A stretch of 64,000 bases of DNA, taken from contig NC_133221.1 of the NCBI RefSeq assembly GCF_040436345.1, forward strand, positions 21,400,665 to 21,464,664, written 5' to 3'. The position numbers were made by a program, and so were the translations under genes. The notes beneath the pieces are model-generated. The model was not told the DNA's origin and made no database searches. It was given only the letters and a program-made list of their open reading frames with translations. The first letter of the stretch is position 1. Each line of letters opens with the position of its first letter. The DNA is from Pagrus major. Its lineage: Eukaryota > Chordata > Actinopteri > Spariformes > Sparidae. Of the stretch, positions 29,547 to 40,279 are shown in pieces.

Positions 29547-29555
29547 CCTTAAATA
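29547..29555 (-). promoter_or_regulatory. TATA-like box (TATTTAAGG) of C1q-1
   Basis: On the minus strand CACTATTTAAGGCTGAG lies about 55 nt before the first ATG (29492). The element and its flanks are kept in all type A units (32819, 39772, 55500), and also at 38406 and 62657, where the signal-peptide exon is gone. Confidence 0.6.
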
Positions 29556-29575
29556 GTGTCTGATGCTGATCAATC

Positions 29576-30727
29576 ATTACCAGATATATTATTGAAAGTT
29601 ATTGAAGGAGTACAAACAAAAGATTATCATCCCGACCTGTTCAAACATTAATGACACAGTCAGATGTAGTGACCTCCTTCAGGATGTTAACCGGCTGAGA
29701 TCAGACGACTCATTACAGATGAGAGTTTTCTCTCTTTGCTTACTGAATAAATCCAGCGTGGTTTTAAAGTCTGACTCTTGAAGAGCAACAACACAACGTT
29801 AATTTATGTCATTTTGAGCACCGGCACATTTTTTCTTAACTGACATGAACGAGTCTCTCCCAAAACCAAAGACAAGTGCTGAAACATTAAGTCATAATAT
29901 GACAAAGTGTTGAGCTTCTGAACTGAAAATAGATCAGAGTGACTGTTGATTGAGCTTTAATCCCATCAACATCTGTGACAACAGCTATTTAAGATTTGAA
30001 TGTGAATTAACAGACAGAAAGAAATATTACAGGAAGATTATAGTTTAAAAAAACATGGTGATCAAAATACAACTACTGTGTGTACTGAATAATCTGGTCA
30101 CTATAAGTTCATTAATGAGAACAAAACAGTCAGTTTCAGTCACAATATAATTCCTCACTATGCATATAAAAGTACAATTTATGTTTGAGTAGTGGGTTTA
30201 ACAGTTGTTCAATCATAAATTACTTTTGGTATTTCATTTGAAAGAAATGTATCGTGTTGAAGAAAAGACACAGACAGTAATGCAATGATATCTTTATGCT
30301 TTTATTCAAATGCACAAGAACACAATATTAATAAGTTTAATATGTACAAATGATTGTTGCTGCAAACCTTTGTCCTCCAGCCTTCATAATCATAACAAAA
30401 TAGAGTAATTCTGTATGTCAACTTACTTAGATACTCAAGAAAAAGCAAACATTTCCACAATTTTCTCACACATTAGTTCACTTCTCTAATCTAGTGTTTG
30501 AAATAATGTCACAAGTTCTCTAGCTGTCCATCACTGTGCATTTTGATGTAAATGAGAAAAATGAAAATGAAAAATTCATAAACCTTTTCTGATCAATAAG
30601 ATTGTTGTTGTTGTCAATCAGCTGTCATATAAAAGAGAAAGAAATGACACATCTATCAAGAAGTAGTGATACACACTACAGTGTGGGCAGGTTTTCATAT
30701 AGTTGAAGAAAAAAGACAGTTTCCTGC
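29576..30727. other. Spacer between C1q-1 and C1q-2
   Basis: It contains sequence shared with every C1q unit spacer (29640-30060 matches 33320-33740 and 55995-56420) and the predicted C1q-2 3' UTR with a minus-strand AATAAA at 30301-30306. No gene was seen. Confidence 0.6.
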
Positions 30728-31232
30728 TCACATGGTGAAAAGCAGATGACCACTGAAGGTGGTATGATGATTTTGATTGTCATATATCCATGAGTTAGCT
30801 GACTGACGCATAAACACAACATCTCCAACCTCTAGAAGCAACGTGACACCATTAGAAGCACTCACACCACCGGACGGCTGATGTTCATATGCCATAAAGA
30901 TATGTTCTCCGTTCTTGACCAACCAAGCACCTGAACCATGTGAAGGATGTCCGTGTCCATATAAGTAGAACTCAAAGTGGTAGGCTCCTCTCACTGGTGT
31001 AGTGAAAAAACCTGTGGAACATTTTAAATGAAGAATCAACTGCTGCAACATCTGTCAACCTGGTTGATGCCAGCATAACAAAAAAATGTGAATTTGAGTA
31101 CCTGTGTTTGGGTTGTAAGCGTTTCCAATGTTTGTCACAACGTGTCTGAACACCAGAAGAGTGCGTGTGTTAAATGGTCCAGTATGTCCAGAGCCTGAAG
31201 CCAGCAGTGAAGCTGAGAAAGCCACCTGTTTG

Positions 31233-31284
<52 letters not shown>

Positions 31285-32764
31285 CATTGCTCTAAACTCA
31301 CTGTGGAAACAACAATATGATTCTGTATTTTTGTTCTATCCACTTATTTTTTTAAATTAGACATATTTCTGGAATGAAATATTGAATTGCTGGTTTAGTT
31401 TTCAGTCTTACCTTCTCCATCTCTCTTTAGAGCCTCCACCTGGTTTTCTGTGACATTAGTCCTGGCTTTAATGGAGATCAGCTCTGCTGTTTGTGCTGGA
31501 AAAAAGTCACATCATGACATATTTGACTCTGATGAAAACAATGTTTGATCGTTAAGAGTTTAATCATCACTGTTTCTATCAAGGTTTGCTTTTGGCCATT
31601 GAACATTTACTCTGGATATTATCTTCAGAAAAAACACTGTAAGTCAGGAATTTTTAACCAGATGCAACAGAATGTATTGTAACGTTTTTACTCAAACAGT
31701 GTTTCATTGTCCTGTTCTTTTTTTTTCATTTCAGCTTATGATACAATATTATAAGTCGTTTTCATTATCAGAGCCGTGATGTTCTCCACACAGTACCTTG
31801 AAGTTGTTGCTTTAGCTTCTCCATCTCAGTCTTCTGCTTCTCCATCTCAGTCTTCTGCTTCTCCAGCTCAGTCTTCTGTTCGTTCAGTTTAGCTGCTTGC
31901 ACTTCAAACAATATAAAAATCATTGCAGTCATATAGAACATGAGCTGACAAGCGTTTTTAATCATCTTTACTGAATTTGTAGATTTATTTATTTTGTAGA
32001 GAGTCACATGCTCTGTGATCCTTCACCTTTTTATCTAGGCCACCATCAGGTCAACATCTTAATCAGTCCAATACTTTGGTTTATGACCAAACCTACAGAT
32101 GCACACATCAGCCTATACTGTACTTTGTAATTGTGCTGGTTAATATCTGTGAGCACGCTGGTCTTGTTTTGTTTCTGTCCCTCAATTGTGTATAAAGGTG
32201 TAATATTGTAGGACACTGTAACAGTGACCTCAGTTTGTTGCTGTAGTTGAAAAATGAAAGAAAGAAAGAGTTTAAAAGGTGTAGAAGACAAGGATTTTTA
32301 GACTGAGAAAATTCTGTTGCTGTTGTTAAACTGACACACTGTGTACATTAAGAAGAACGTTATAAAGTCTCCCAGAAGCTTTTCTTTGACTCATCTTTAC
32401 CTGCAGGTCATACTGCAAAACAGTTCAGTGTTACAACATTATACAAAACCCTCCTGTAACAAAGCAGTGGTTCTTATTGGTATAACTTCCTCACTACCTT
32501 ACATACTACTGTACCTTCATTCTCTCTCTGTACGTGCCTCATCTCCACCCTCTGTTCAGCCAACGAGGCGCTCATCTCTCTCAGCACAGCACCGATGTCT
32601 TGTGTACATCTCTGTTGTTGGTCAGCAGCATTTGTTGGTTCTCTTCTCTCAGCTTCAGTTTGCTTTCCAAGTGGAATAATTTGGTTGTCAGACTCTGTTT
32701 GAAGCTGAGCCGTGCAGAGAGAGCAGATCAGCAGCAACAGAGGAAAACACATTGTCATCTCCAT
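30728..32764 (-). CDS. C1q-2: secreted C1q-like protein (type A first exon, expanded coil)
   Basis: Minus-strand exons: 32764-32515, 31895-31797, 31495-31412, 31233-31102, 31011-30728. The sum is 849 nt, 282 aa, all internal junctions phase 1. Signal peptide and coil as in C1q-1. Exon 2 is longer (99 nt) because a 21-nt heptad unit ([21 protein letters not shown]) is present three times. The globular domain ends in the normal place with FSGHLLFTM and a stop. TATTTAAGG lies at 32819-32827 and minus-strand AATAAA at 30301-30306. This gene has no counterpart in copy 2. The function as a soluble C1q-domain protein is inferred from the family. Confidence 0.82.
31236..31281. repeat. (GA)n microsatellite in a C1q-2 intron
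   Basis: A pure GA tract directly before (in gene direction) the acceptor of the first globular exon, extending its CT-rich tract. Confidence 0.92.
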
Positions 32765-32818
32765 TCTCAAAGTGGCGGTCTGTTCAGTTCTATTGTGTAG
32801 TTTCTGTGTTCATCTCAG

Positions 32819-32827
32819 CCTTAAATA
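32819..32827 (-). promoter_or_regulatory. TATA-like box of C1q-2
   Basis: TATTTAAGG on the minus strand, 55 nt before the ATG at 32764. Confidence 0.58.
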
Positions 32828-32849
32828 GTGTCTGATGCTGATCAATCAT

Positions 32850-34481
32850 TACCAGAAATGTTATATGAGACATGTGCAGGAGATTTGGTTGATAACACTG
32901 ATTATGTTGAGCATGTCATCAGGAAAACAACACTGGAAACACAGCACTCAGACATAAATGATTTATTAGTAGCTGTATGTTTGAATGTAGCTCCCAGTAC
33001 TTGAATAATCAGTTTACCAAAATTCAAAGAGTTTGTTTTAATATCTGGCTCAGTGTTGTGTTTGTCACTAACACAGGAAATCTTACTGTGTCATTTTAGG
33101 AGTTACAAACACATTTTATTTACTCCAAGGTGGAAACTTAAAAGTTAAAATCAGTTTACAGTCACATCATGGCTGATAAAGACAGAGGAAGACAACATTA
33201 GATCAGTATAATTGTTAATGTCAATGAAGTTTAAGTGTGTAAACATTGAACATCATTATTTTGTGAAAAAAACAACAAGTCATTGAAGGAGTAGCAAACA
33301 AAAGATTATCATCCCGACCTGTTCAAACATTAATGACACAGTCAGATGTAGTGACCTCCTTCAGGATGTTAACCGGCTGAGATCAGACGACTCATTACAG
33401 ATGAGAGTTTTCTCTCTTTGCTTACTGAATAAATCCAGCGTGGTTTTAAAGTCTGACTCTTGAAGAGCAACAACACAACGTTAATTTATGTCATTTTCAG
33501 CACCGCCACATTTTTTCTTAACTGACATGAACGAGTCTCTCCCAAAACCAAAGACAAGTGCTGAAACATTAAGTCATAATATGACAAAGTGTTGAGCTTC
33601 TGAACTGAAAATAGATCAGAGTGACTGTTGATTGAGCTTTAATCCCATCAACATCTGTGACAACAGCTATTTAAGATTTGAATGTGAATTAACAGGCAGA
33701 AAGAAATATTACAGGAAGATTATAGTTTAAAAAAAACATGGTGATCAAAATACAACTACTGTGTGTACTGAATAATCTGGTCACTATAAGTTCATTAATG
33801 AGAACAAAACAGTCAGTTTCAGTCACAATATAATTCCTCACTATGCATATAAAAGTACAATTTATGTTTGAGAAGTGGGTTTAACAGTTGTCTAATCATA
33901 AATTACTTTTGGTGAATCTTAAGTTCTGTACCCCCAAACTGATAAGACACATTTATTTGCTTCTCTGCTCACAATAAGAGGATATTTCATTTGAAAGAAA
34001 TGTATCGTGTTGAAGAAAAGACACAGACAGTAATGCAATGATATCTTTATGCTTTTATTCAAATGCACAAGAACACAATAATAATAAGTTTAATATGTAC
34101 AAATGATTGTTGCTGCAAACCTTTGTCATCCAGCCTTCATAATCATAATAAAAAAGAGTAATTCTGTATGTCAACTTACTTAGATACTTAAAAAAAAGGC
34201 AAACATTTCCACATTTTTCTCACAAATTAGTTGACTTCTCTAATCTAGTGTTTGAAATAATGTCACAAGTTCTCTAGCTGTCCATCACTGTGCATTTTGA
34301 TGTAAATCAGAATAATGAAAATGAAAAATTCATGAACCTTTTCTGATCAATAAGATTGTTGTTGTTGTCAATCAGCTGTCATATAAAAGAGAAAGAAATG
34401 ACACATCTATCAAGAAGTAGTGATACACACTACAGTGTGGGCAGGTTTTCATATAATTGAAGAAAAAAGACAGTTTCCTGC
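32850..34481. other. Spacer upstream of C1q-2, with a decayed type B exon
   Basis: 33000-33300 resembles the type B first exon (compare 35578-35734), but on the minus strand the frame stops early (MLSSSVFISH, then a stop at VTVN), so it is a relic. 33320-34480 is shared spacer plus the C1q-3 3' UTR (minus-strand AATAAA at 34054-34059). Confidence 0.55.
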
Positions 34482-35734
34482 TCACATGGTGAAAAGCACA
34501 TGGCCACTGAAGGTGGTATGGCGATTTTCACTGTCATATATCCTTGTGTTGGCCCAGTGACGCATAAACACAACATCTCCAACCTCTAGAAGCAACGTGA
34601 CACCATTAGAAGATTTCGCTCCACCAGACTGCTGATGTTCATATGCCATAAAAATCTGTTGTCCATTCTTGACCAACGCAGCAGCTGAAGGATGTGAAGC
34701 ATGTCCCCATCCAAATATGTAGAACTCAAAGTGGTAGGCTCCTCTCACTGGTGCAATGAAAAAACCTGTGGTGTATTTTAAATGAAGAATCAACTGCTGC
34801 AACATCTGTCAACTGGATAGATGTCGACATAGCCAAAAATTCAACTTAATTATTTAATTTTGTGAATTTGAGTACCTGTGTTTGGGTTGTAGGCATTTCC
34901 TATGTTTGTCACAACGTGTCTGAACACCAGAGGAGTGTGTGTGTTAAATGGTCCAACAGTTACAGAGCCTGAAGCCAGCAGTGAAGCTGAGAAAGCCACC
35001 TGTTTGACTGAGAGAGAGAAACATACTTGTTTTAAAGTGACTGATGTTACAGCAACGATGAGCATGTTTCAAAATGAAGTTATCTAAAGGCACATATTAT
35101 TCTCAGTGTTTTTGTGCTATTCACATCAGATAAGGTTTTACATTAGACAAATATTATGAGAACTAATCTGTTTAAATATTGAATTGCTGGTTTAGTTTTC
35201 AGTCTTACCTTCTCCATCTCTCTTTAGAGCCTCCACCTGGTTTTCTGTGACATTAGTCCTGGCTTTAATGGAGATCAGCTCTGCTGTTTGTGCTGGAATT
35301 AATCAAAAAAGTGGCAAAAGTGTCTCCAATGAAAACAATCTTTGATGGTGAAAGATATTTAATTATCACTGTTTTCATTACAGTGTGCTTGTCTCTAATT
35401 TGTCAGGGATTCACTGCCAACGTGGAACGTTGTTGTTGTTGAGCAGGGAAATACTTTGTCTGCAACAGTGTTTAGGTGGATGGTGCACGTCAAGTAGCAT
35501 CCACATCAATGACATGACCTAAGGTTTCCCAGCAGAACACTGCATTTTAACAAGATGATCAATCTCATTCACTTTACCTCTTAGTCCTTTTAATAGTGTC
35601 TGATCTGTGTATGTTGGAATGTAGCTCTCAATCCTTGAACTATTATTCTTACTAAAATGTGCATTATCGAAGGTCAAAATCATGTATGAAACCACCTCAT
35701 GGCTGATAACACTGACAGGTAAGAAAGACAGCAT
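34482..35734 (-). CDS. C1q-3: C1q-like protein with a different (type B) first exon
   Basis: Minus-strand exons: 35734-35578, 35292-35209, 35007-34876, 34765-34482. The sum is 657 nt, 218 aa, all junctions phase 1. The first exon starts [20 protein letters not shown], a plausible but weak leader, and ends [17 protein letters not shown] at a good donor (GAG|GTAAAG). It shares nothing with the type A exon. The 84-nt coil exon and the globular domain ([19 protein letters not shown] ... FSGHVLFTM) follow. The frame is open upstream to 35854, so an earlier ATG is possible. A type A module at 37609-39717 could supply another first exon. Confidence 0.72.
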
Positions 35735-35854
35735 CAGATCAATATAATTGTCATCCTCACTGAAGTTTGAGAGTGTAAACATTGAACGACCTGACATGAA
35801 AAACAAGTCATTAAAGGAGTAGCAAACAAAAAATGACCAGCCCGGCCTGTTCAA

Positions 35855-37608
35855 ACATTAACGACACAGTCAGATGTAGTGACCTCCCTCAGGTTGTTAA
35901 TTGGCTGAGATCACATCAGAAACACATGTTAGATGAGTAATAAAGAACATTTTTCTCTCTTTGCTTCCTCAATAAATCCAGCACGATAAAAAAGTCTGAC
36001 TTTGGAAGAGCAGCAACACATTTAACAACAACATCCACTGACAGAGAAGTGCAAAGTCATAAAGTCATAATATGACAAGTGTAAAACTTCTTAACTGAAA
36101 AAATGGATCAGAGTGGCTGTTGATCAGATTTATGGGCCTTTTTAAACGGTCTGAAGTGCAGCACGTTTAGTGTGTTTAGGGCGTGTCCAAGTCCATTTTG
36201 CTGGTTAAACGGTGGATAATATGGGCGGCGCACTGCGCAAAGAGGTGGTTTTTATGAATTAGTCATGGGTGTGTTTTTGGGCCTAACATGAATCAAACCA
36301 ATCTGAGTGTCCTCTCCCATTCCCTTCAAGAGCCAGGTGCTCCAGGGCCTGCACATATTAAACTGTGACACTCTTCTTTGCTGAGGGAAAGGGATGTGAT
36401 CTTCGGCTGCTGGACCCTCTGCCCCACCTTTTCACAACCATCTGTCCCATCAACTTTGTTTGACTGCATATGAAAAAATAAGCTGATATTTAACTGAGGA
36501 GGAGGAGAAGGGGGGGAAGGAGGAGAAGGAGGAGCGCTGCTGCGTCCCTCTGTGTGTGCTCTCAGTCCGTGGTTCAGGCGGGACGGGTCATAAAAGTATC
36601 ATCCTGATCAATAACGGGTGGGATGAGAGGGGAGAAATACGTTAATGATGAAAATATTACTGACATGACCTGCAGCGATCCTCCAGCAGCAGAAACCATG
36701 TGTATCTGTACATGAACGCGCACATTGCACACGAGGAACAGCTGATGAACTTCTTTGTAAATTTTAAACTCCCGACTCGTTTCCTTTGGAGAGTTTATAA
36801 CTACAGCTTTTAGTTCTGATGATTAAATGAGCCACAATATTTGTCATAGTGACATGACTGCGTTCATGGAAATGTTTAAAATAACTGAAAGCAACTTCTC
36901 AAGTCATAAAATCAGAGCGTATGAACAGTGTGAACCCGCCTGTGTAGGCGCATCTGATGCGTCCTTTAAATAGCAGGAAACAGTCTGAGCTTTAGACTTC
37001 AGACCAGCTTTTTGTTGGTCTATGGCGCTGTCGCTTTCTGCTGACTCAACATAGCAATCCGCCATCAGTGTGCTTGACCACACCTCATTTTGAGACCAAC
37101 AGGGCCAGGGGCGTAAAATAGAGTCCTTAATCTCATAAACATCTGTGACAACAGCTTTTCAAAAGTTCAGTGTGAATGAACAGAGACACAGAGCAGATAA
37201 ACAGGGCTGAGGAGGATGGGACTGGAGCCGAGCAGAAGGAATGAGCAGGTACTACGATCTAGCGAGGTGGATATGGCAGAGCTGAGTCTTTGTAGGATTC
37301 TTATAGAAGACAAGGATTTTTAGACTGAGAAAACTCTGTTGACTGTTGCTAAACTGACACACTGTGTACATTAAGAAGAATGTTATAAAGTCTCCCAGAA
37401 GCTTTTCTTTGACTCATCTTTACCTGCAGGTCATACTGCAAAGAGAGCAATGTCATTGATCTGAACTCACCCTGGAAACAACAATGTGACCAACATGTTC
37501 TGGATTTTCGTGCTATCCACCATTTTAGGTAAGTTTTGAAATGATGCTCAGATTTTTAGCATCAAGCTCTTCAAGTATTTTCTTTTCTGGTTTAGTTTTC
37601 AGTCTTAC
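35855..37608. other. Unique spacer between C1q-3 and the next type A module
   Basis: 36120-37250 is not related to the other C1q spacers but is repeated at 60350-61510. It contains a purine-rich GGAGGAGAAGG stretch (36495-36535) and a few CpG-rich patches. No convincing gene was found. Confidence 0.5.
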
Positions 37609-39717
37609 CTTTTCCATCTCTCTTTAGAGCCTCCACCTGGTTTTCTGTGACATTAGTCCTGGCTTTAATGGAGATCAGCTCTGCTGTTTGTGCTGGAAAA
37701 AAGTCACATCATGACATATTTATGTCTGATGAAACAATGTTTTACAGTTTTATATTTATAAGTATTTAATCATTACTGTATTTATCAAGGTTTGCTTTGG
37801 CCGTTGGGCATTTATATCATATTGGGGGGGCGGGACTTATATATAGCACTTGTTAATGATCTTATGGTCCAAAATTACACTTTTGTTATCGTAGCCAAAA
37901 TATTCTCCACACTGTACCTTTAAGTTGTTGCTTCAACTTGTCAACCTCAGTCTTCTGTAACTCCAGTACTCTCAGTTTAGCTCCTTGCACTTGATTAAAG
38001 AAATAAATGTGTGCATGTTAGTTTTCATGTACTGCATCATCATTTTCCTTGAGAAACTTGAAAAATTGTTGATTTACTTTTGTAGCCACGTAAACTGCAT
38101 GACTCTATGGGATGGCACTGTTGGTTATTCAACCACTTTGGCCTGGACTGAAATATCTTCACAACTATTTTATCTGGGAAATTTTGTACAGACATTTTGG
38201 TCCCCAGCGGATTGACTTTTCTGCCATCAGCAGGACATTTTTTTGCTCAGTCAACTGTTGACTGAGACATGTTCACCACAGGATGGATTGTAAGAACTTT
38301 GCTGATCTTCTGACATTTCATCTGCAGCCATCATCAGCTCAAAATTTCCTTTCTCAAAGTGGCGGTCTGTTCAGTTCTACTGTGTAGTTTCTGTGTTCAT
38401 CTCATCCTTAAATAGTGTCTGATGCTGATCAATCATTACCAGAAATATTATATGAGACATGTGCAGGAGATTTAGTTAATAACACTGATTATTTTGAGCA
38501 TGTCATCAGGAAAACAACACTGAAAACACAGCACTCAAACATAAATGATTTATTAGTAGCTGTATGTTTGAATGTAGCTCCCAGTACTTGAATAATCAGT
38601 TTACCAAAATTCAAAGAGTTTGTTTTAATATCTGGCTCAGTGTTGTGTTTGTCACTAACACGGGAAATCTTACTGTGTCATTTTAGGAGTTACAATCACA
38701 TTTTATTTACTCCAAGGTGGAAACTCAAAAGTTAAAATCAGTTTACAGTCACATCATGGCTGATAAAGACAGAGGAAGACAGCATTAGATCAGTATAATT
38801 GTTAATGTCAATGAAGTTTACGTTTGTAAACATTGAACATCATTATTTTGTGAAAAAAACAACAAGTCATTGAAGGAGTAGCAAACAACAGATTATCATC
38901 CCGACCTGTTCAAACATTAATGACACAGTCAGATGTAGTGACCTCCTTCAGGATGTTATTTGGCTGTCGTCACTCACCTTTTTATCTAGGCCACCATCAG
39001 GTCAACATCTTAATCAGTCCAGTACTTTGGTTTATGACCAAACCTACAGATGCACACATCAGCCTATACTGTACTTTGTAATTGTGCTGATTAATATCTG
39101 TGAGCACGCTGGTCTTGTTTTGTTTCTGTCCTTCAATTTTGTATGAAGCTGTAATATTGTAGGACACTGTAACAGTGACCTCAGTTTGTTGCTGTAGTTG
39201 AAAAATGGAAGAAACAAAAGAGTTTAAAAGGTGTAGAAGACAAGGATTTTTAGACTGAGAAAATTCTGTTGCTGTTGTTGAACTGACACACTGTGTACAT
39301 TAAGAAGAACGTTATAAAGTCTCCCAGAAGCTTTTCTTTGACTCATCTTTACCTGCAGGTCATACTGCAAAACAGTTCAGTGTTACAACATTATACAAAA
39401 CCCTCCTGTAACAAAGCAGTGGTTCTTATTGGTATAACTTCCCTCACTACCTTACATACTACTGTACCTTCATTCTCTCTCTGTAAGTGCCTCATCTCCA
39501 CCCTCTGTTCAGCCAGCGAGGCGCTCATCTCTCTCAGCACAGCACTGATGTCTTGTGTACATCTCTGTTGTTGGTCAGCAGCATTTGTTGGTTCTCTTCT
39601 CTCAGCTTCAGTTTGCTTTCCAAGTGGAATAATTTGGTTGTCAGACTCTGTTTGAAGCTGAGCCGTGCAGAGAGAGCAGATCAGCAGCAACAGAGGAAAA
39701 CACATTGTCATCTCCAT
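37609..39717 (-). pseudogene. Type A C1q module without globular exons (alternative promoter of C1q-3, or a broken gene)
   Basis: Minus-strand exons: 39717-39468 (signal peptide and coil, intact), 37983-37918 (66 nt coil: AKLRVLELQKTEVDKLKQQL), 37692-37609 (84-nt coil exon). No globular C1q exon lies between 37608 and 35735. All junctions are phase 1, so a transcript could join in frame to C1q-3 exons at 35292 or 35007; through 35007 the product would be 271 aa. TATTTAAGG at 39772-39780 is intact. Without RNA data it may be a second promoter for C1q-3 or a dead fragment. Confidence 0.6.
38340..38420 (-). promoter_or_regulatory. Orphan copy of the C1q type A promoter
   Basis: It matches the promoter and 5' UTR of the type A units (TATTTAAGG at 38406-38414), but the signal-peptide exon is replaced by unrelated repeat sequence at the ATG. 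The same orphan is in copy 2 (62600-62680). Confidence 0.5.
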
Positions 39718-39780
39718 TCTCAAAGTGGCGGTCTGTTCAGTTCTACTGTGTAGTTTCTGTGTTCATCTCAGCCTTAAATA

Positions 39781-40279
39781 GTGTCTGATGCTGATCAATC
39801 ATTACCAGAGAGTACCAGAAAAGAGACACGTGCAGATCTGTTTGATAGCACTGATCACATGGAGCATGTCATCAGAATACTGAAAACACAGCACAGCAAA
39901 CCTTGGGTCCTGATATTCATGTGGATGCCACTCATCCCCGGCCTTAGGGGGTCAATTAGGGGGGCAATGTCCCCCCGCCCCTGCCTCCTTGCCCCCCATT
40001 GGCTGTCAGAGGGGTAAGGAGTTTTTTTCCTCCTGAAAATAATTTAGACTAGTCATAACTTGTTTTGTGTGTCAAATTGTATTAATTCATATTTAGTTCA
40101 TCAGTAAAATTTAAAATACAAAAAAATATTTTAATTTAATTCGTTACGGCAGATACGCTTGTGTCACGTGATGCGTGCGTGCTGCTGCAAGTGACGCGCT
40201 GACTTTAGTGTGTTTACATTCACATTTTTCTATTGTCTATTGAGCGAGAGGAGACGTGTAGTTAAAAACGGAACTCACT
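39781..40279. other. Junction between a C1q spacer and the hAT element
   Basis: C1q-type spacer runs to about 39898. A G-rich AGGGGGTCAATTAGGGGGG follows near 39948, which may belong to the hAT terminus. The exact end was not resolved. Confidence 0.4.

Noticed and set aside
37499-37534. ATG TTC TGG ATT TTC ... TTA G|GTAAG on the + strand (MFWIFVLSTIL), resembling an immunoglobulin-type leader exon; also at 61740
   Set aside because: It sits inside a C1q intron on the other strand. No V-type domain follows, and the paralogous introns have diverged sequence without the frame. Chance is more likely.
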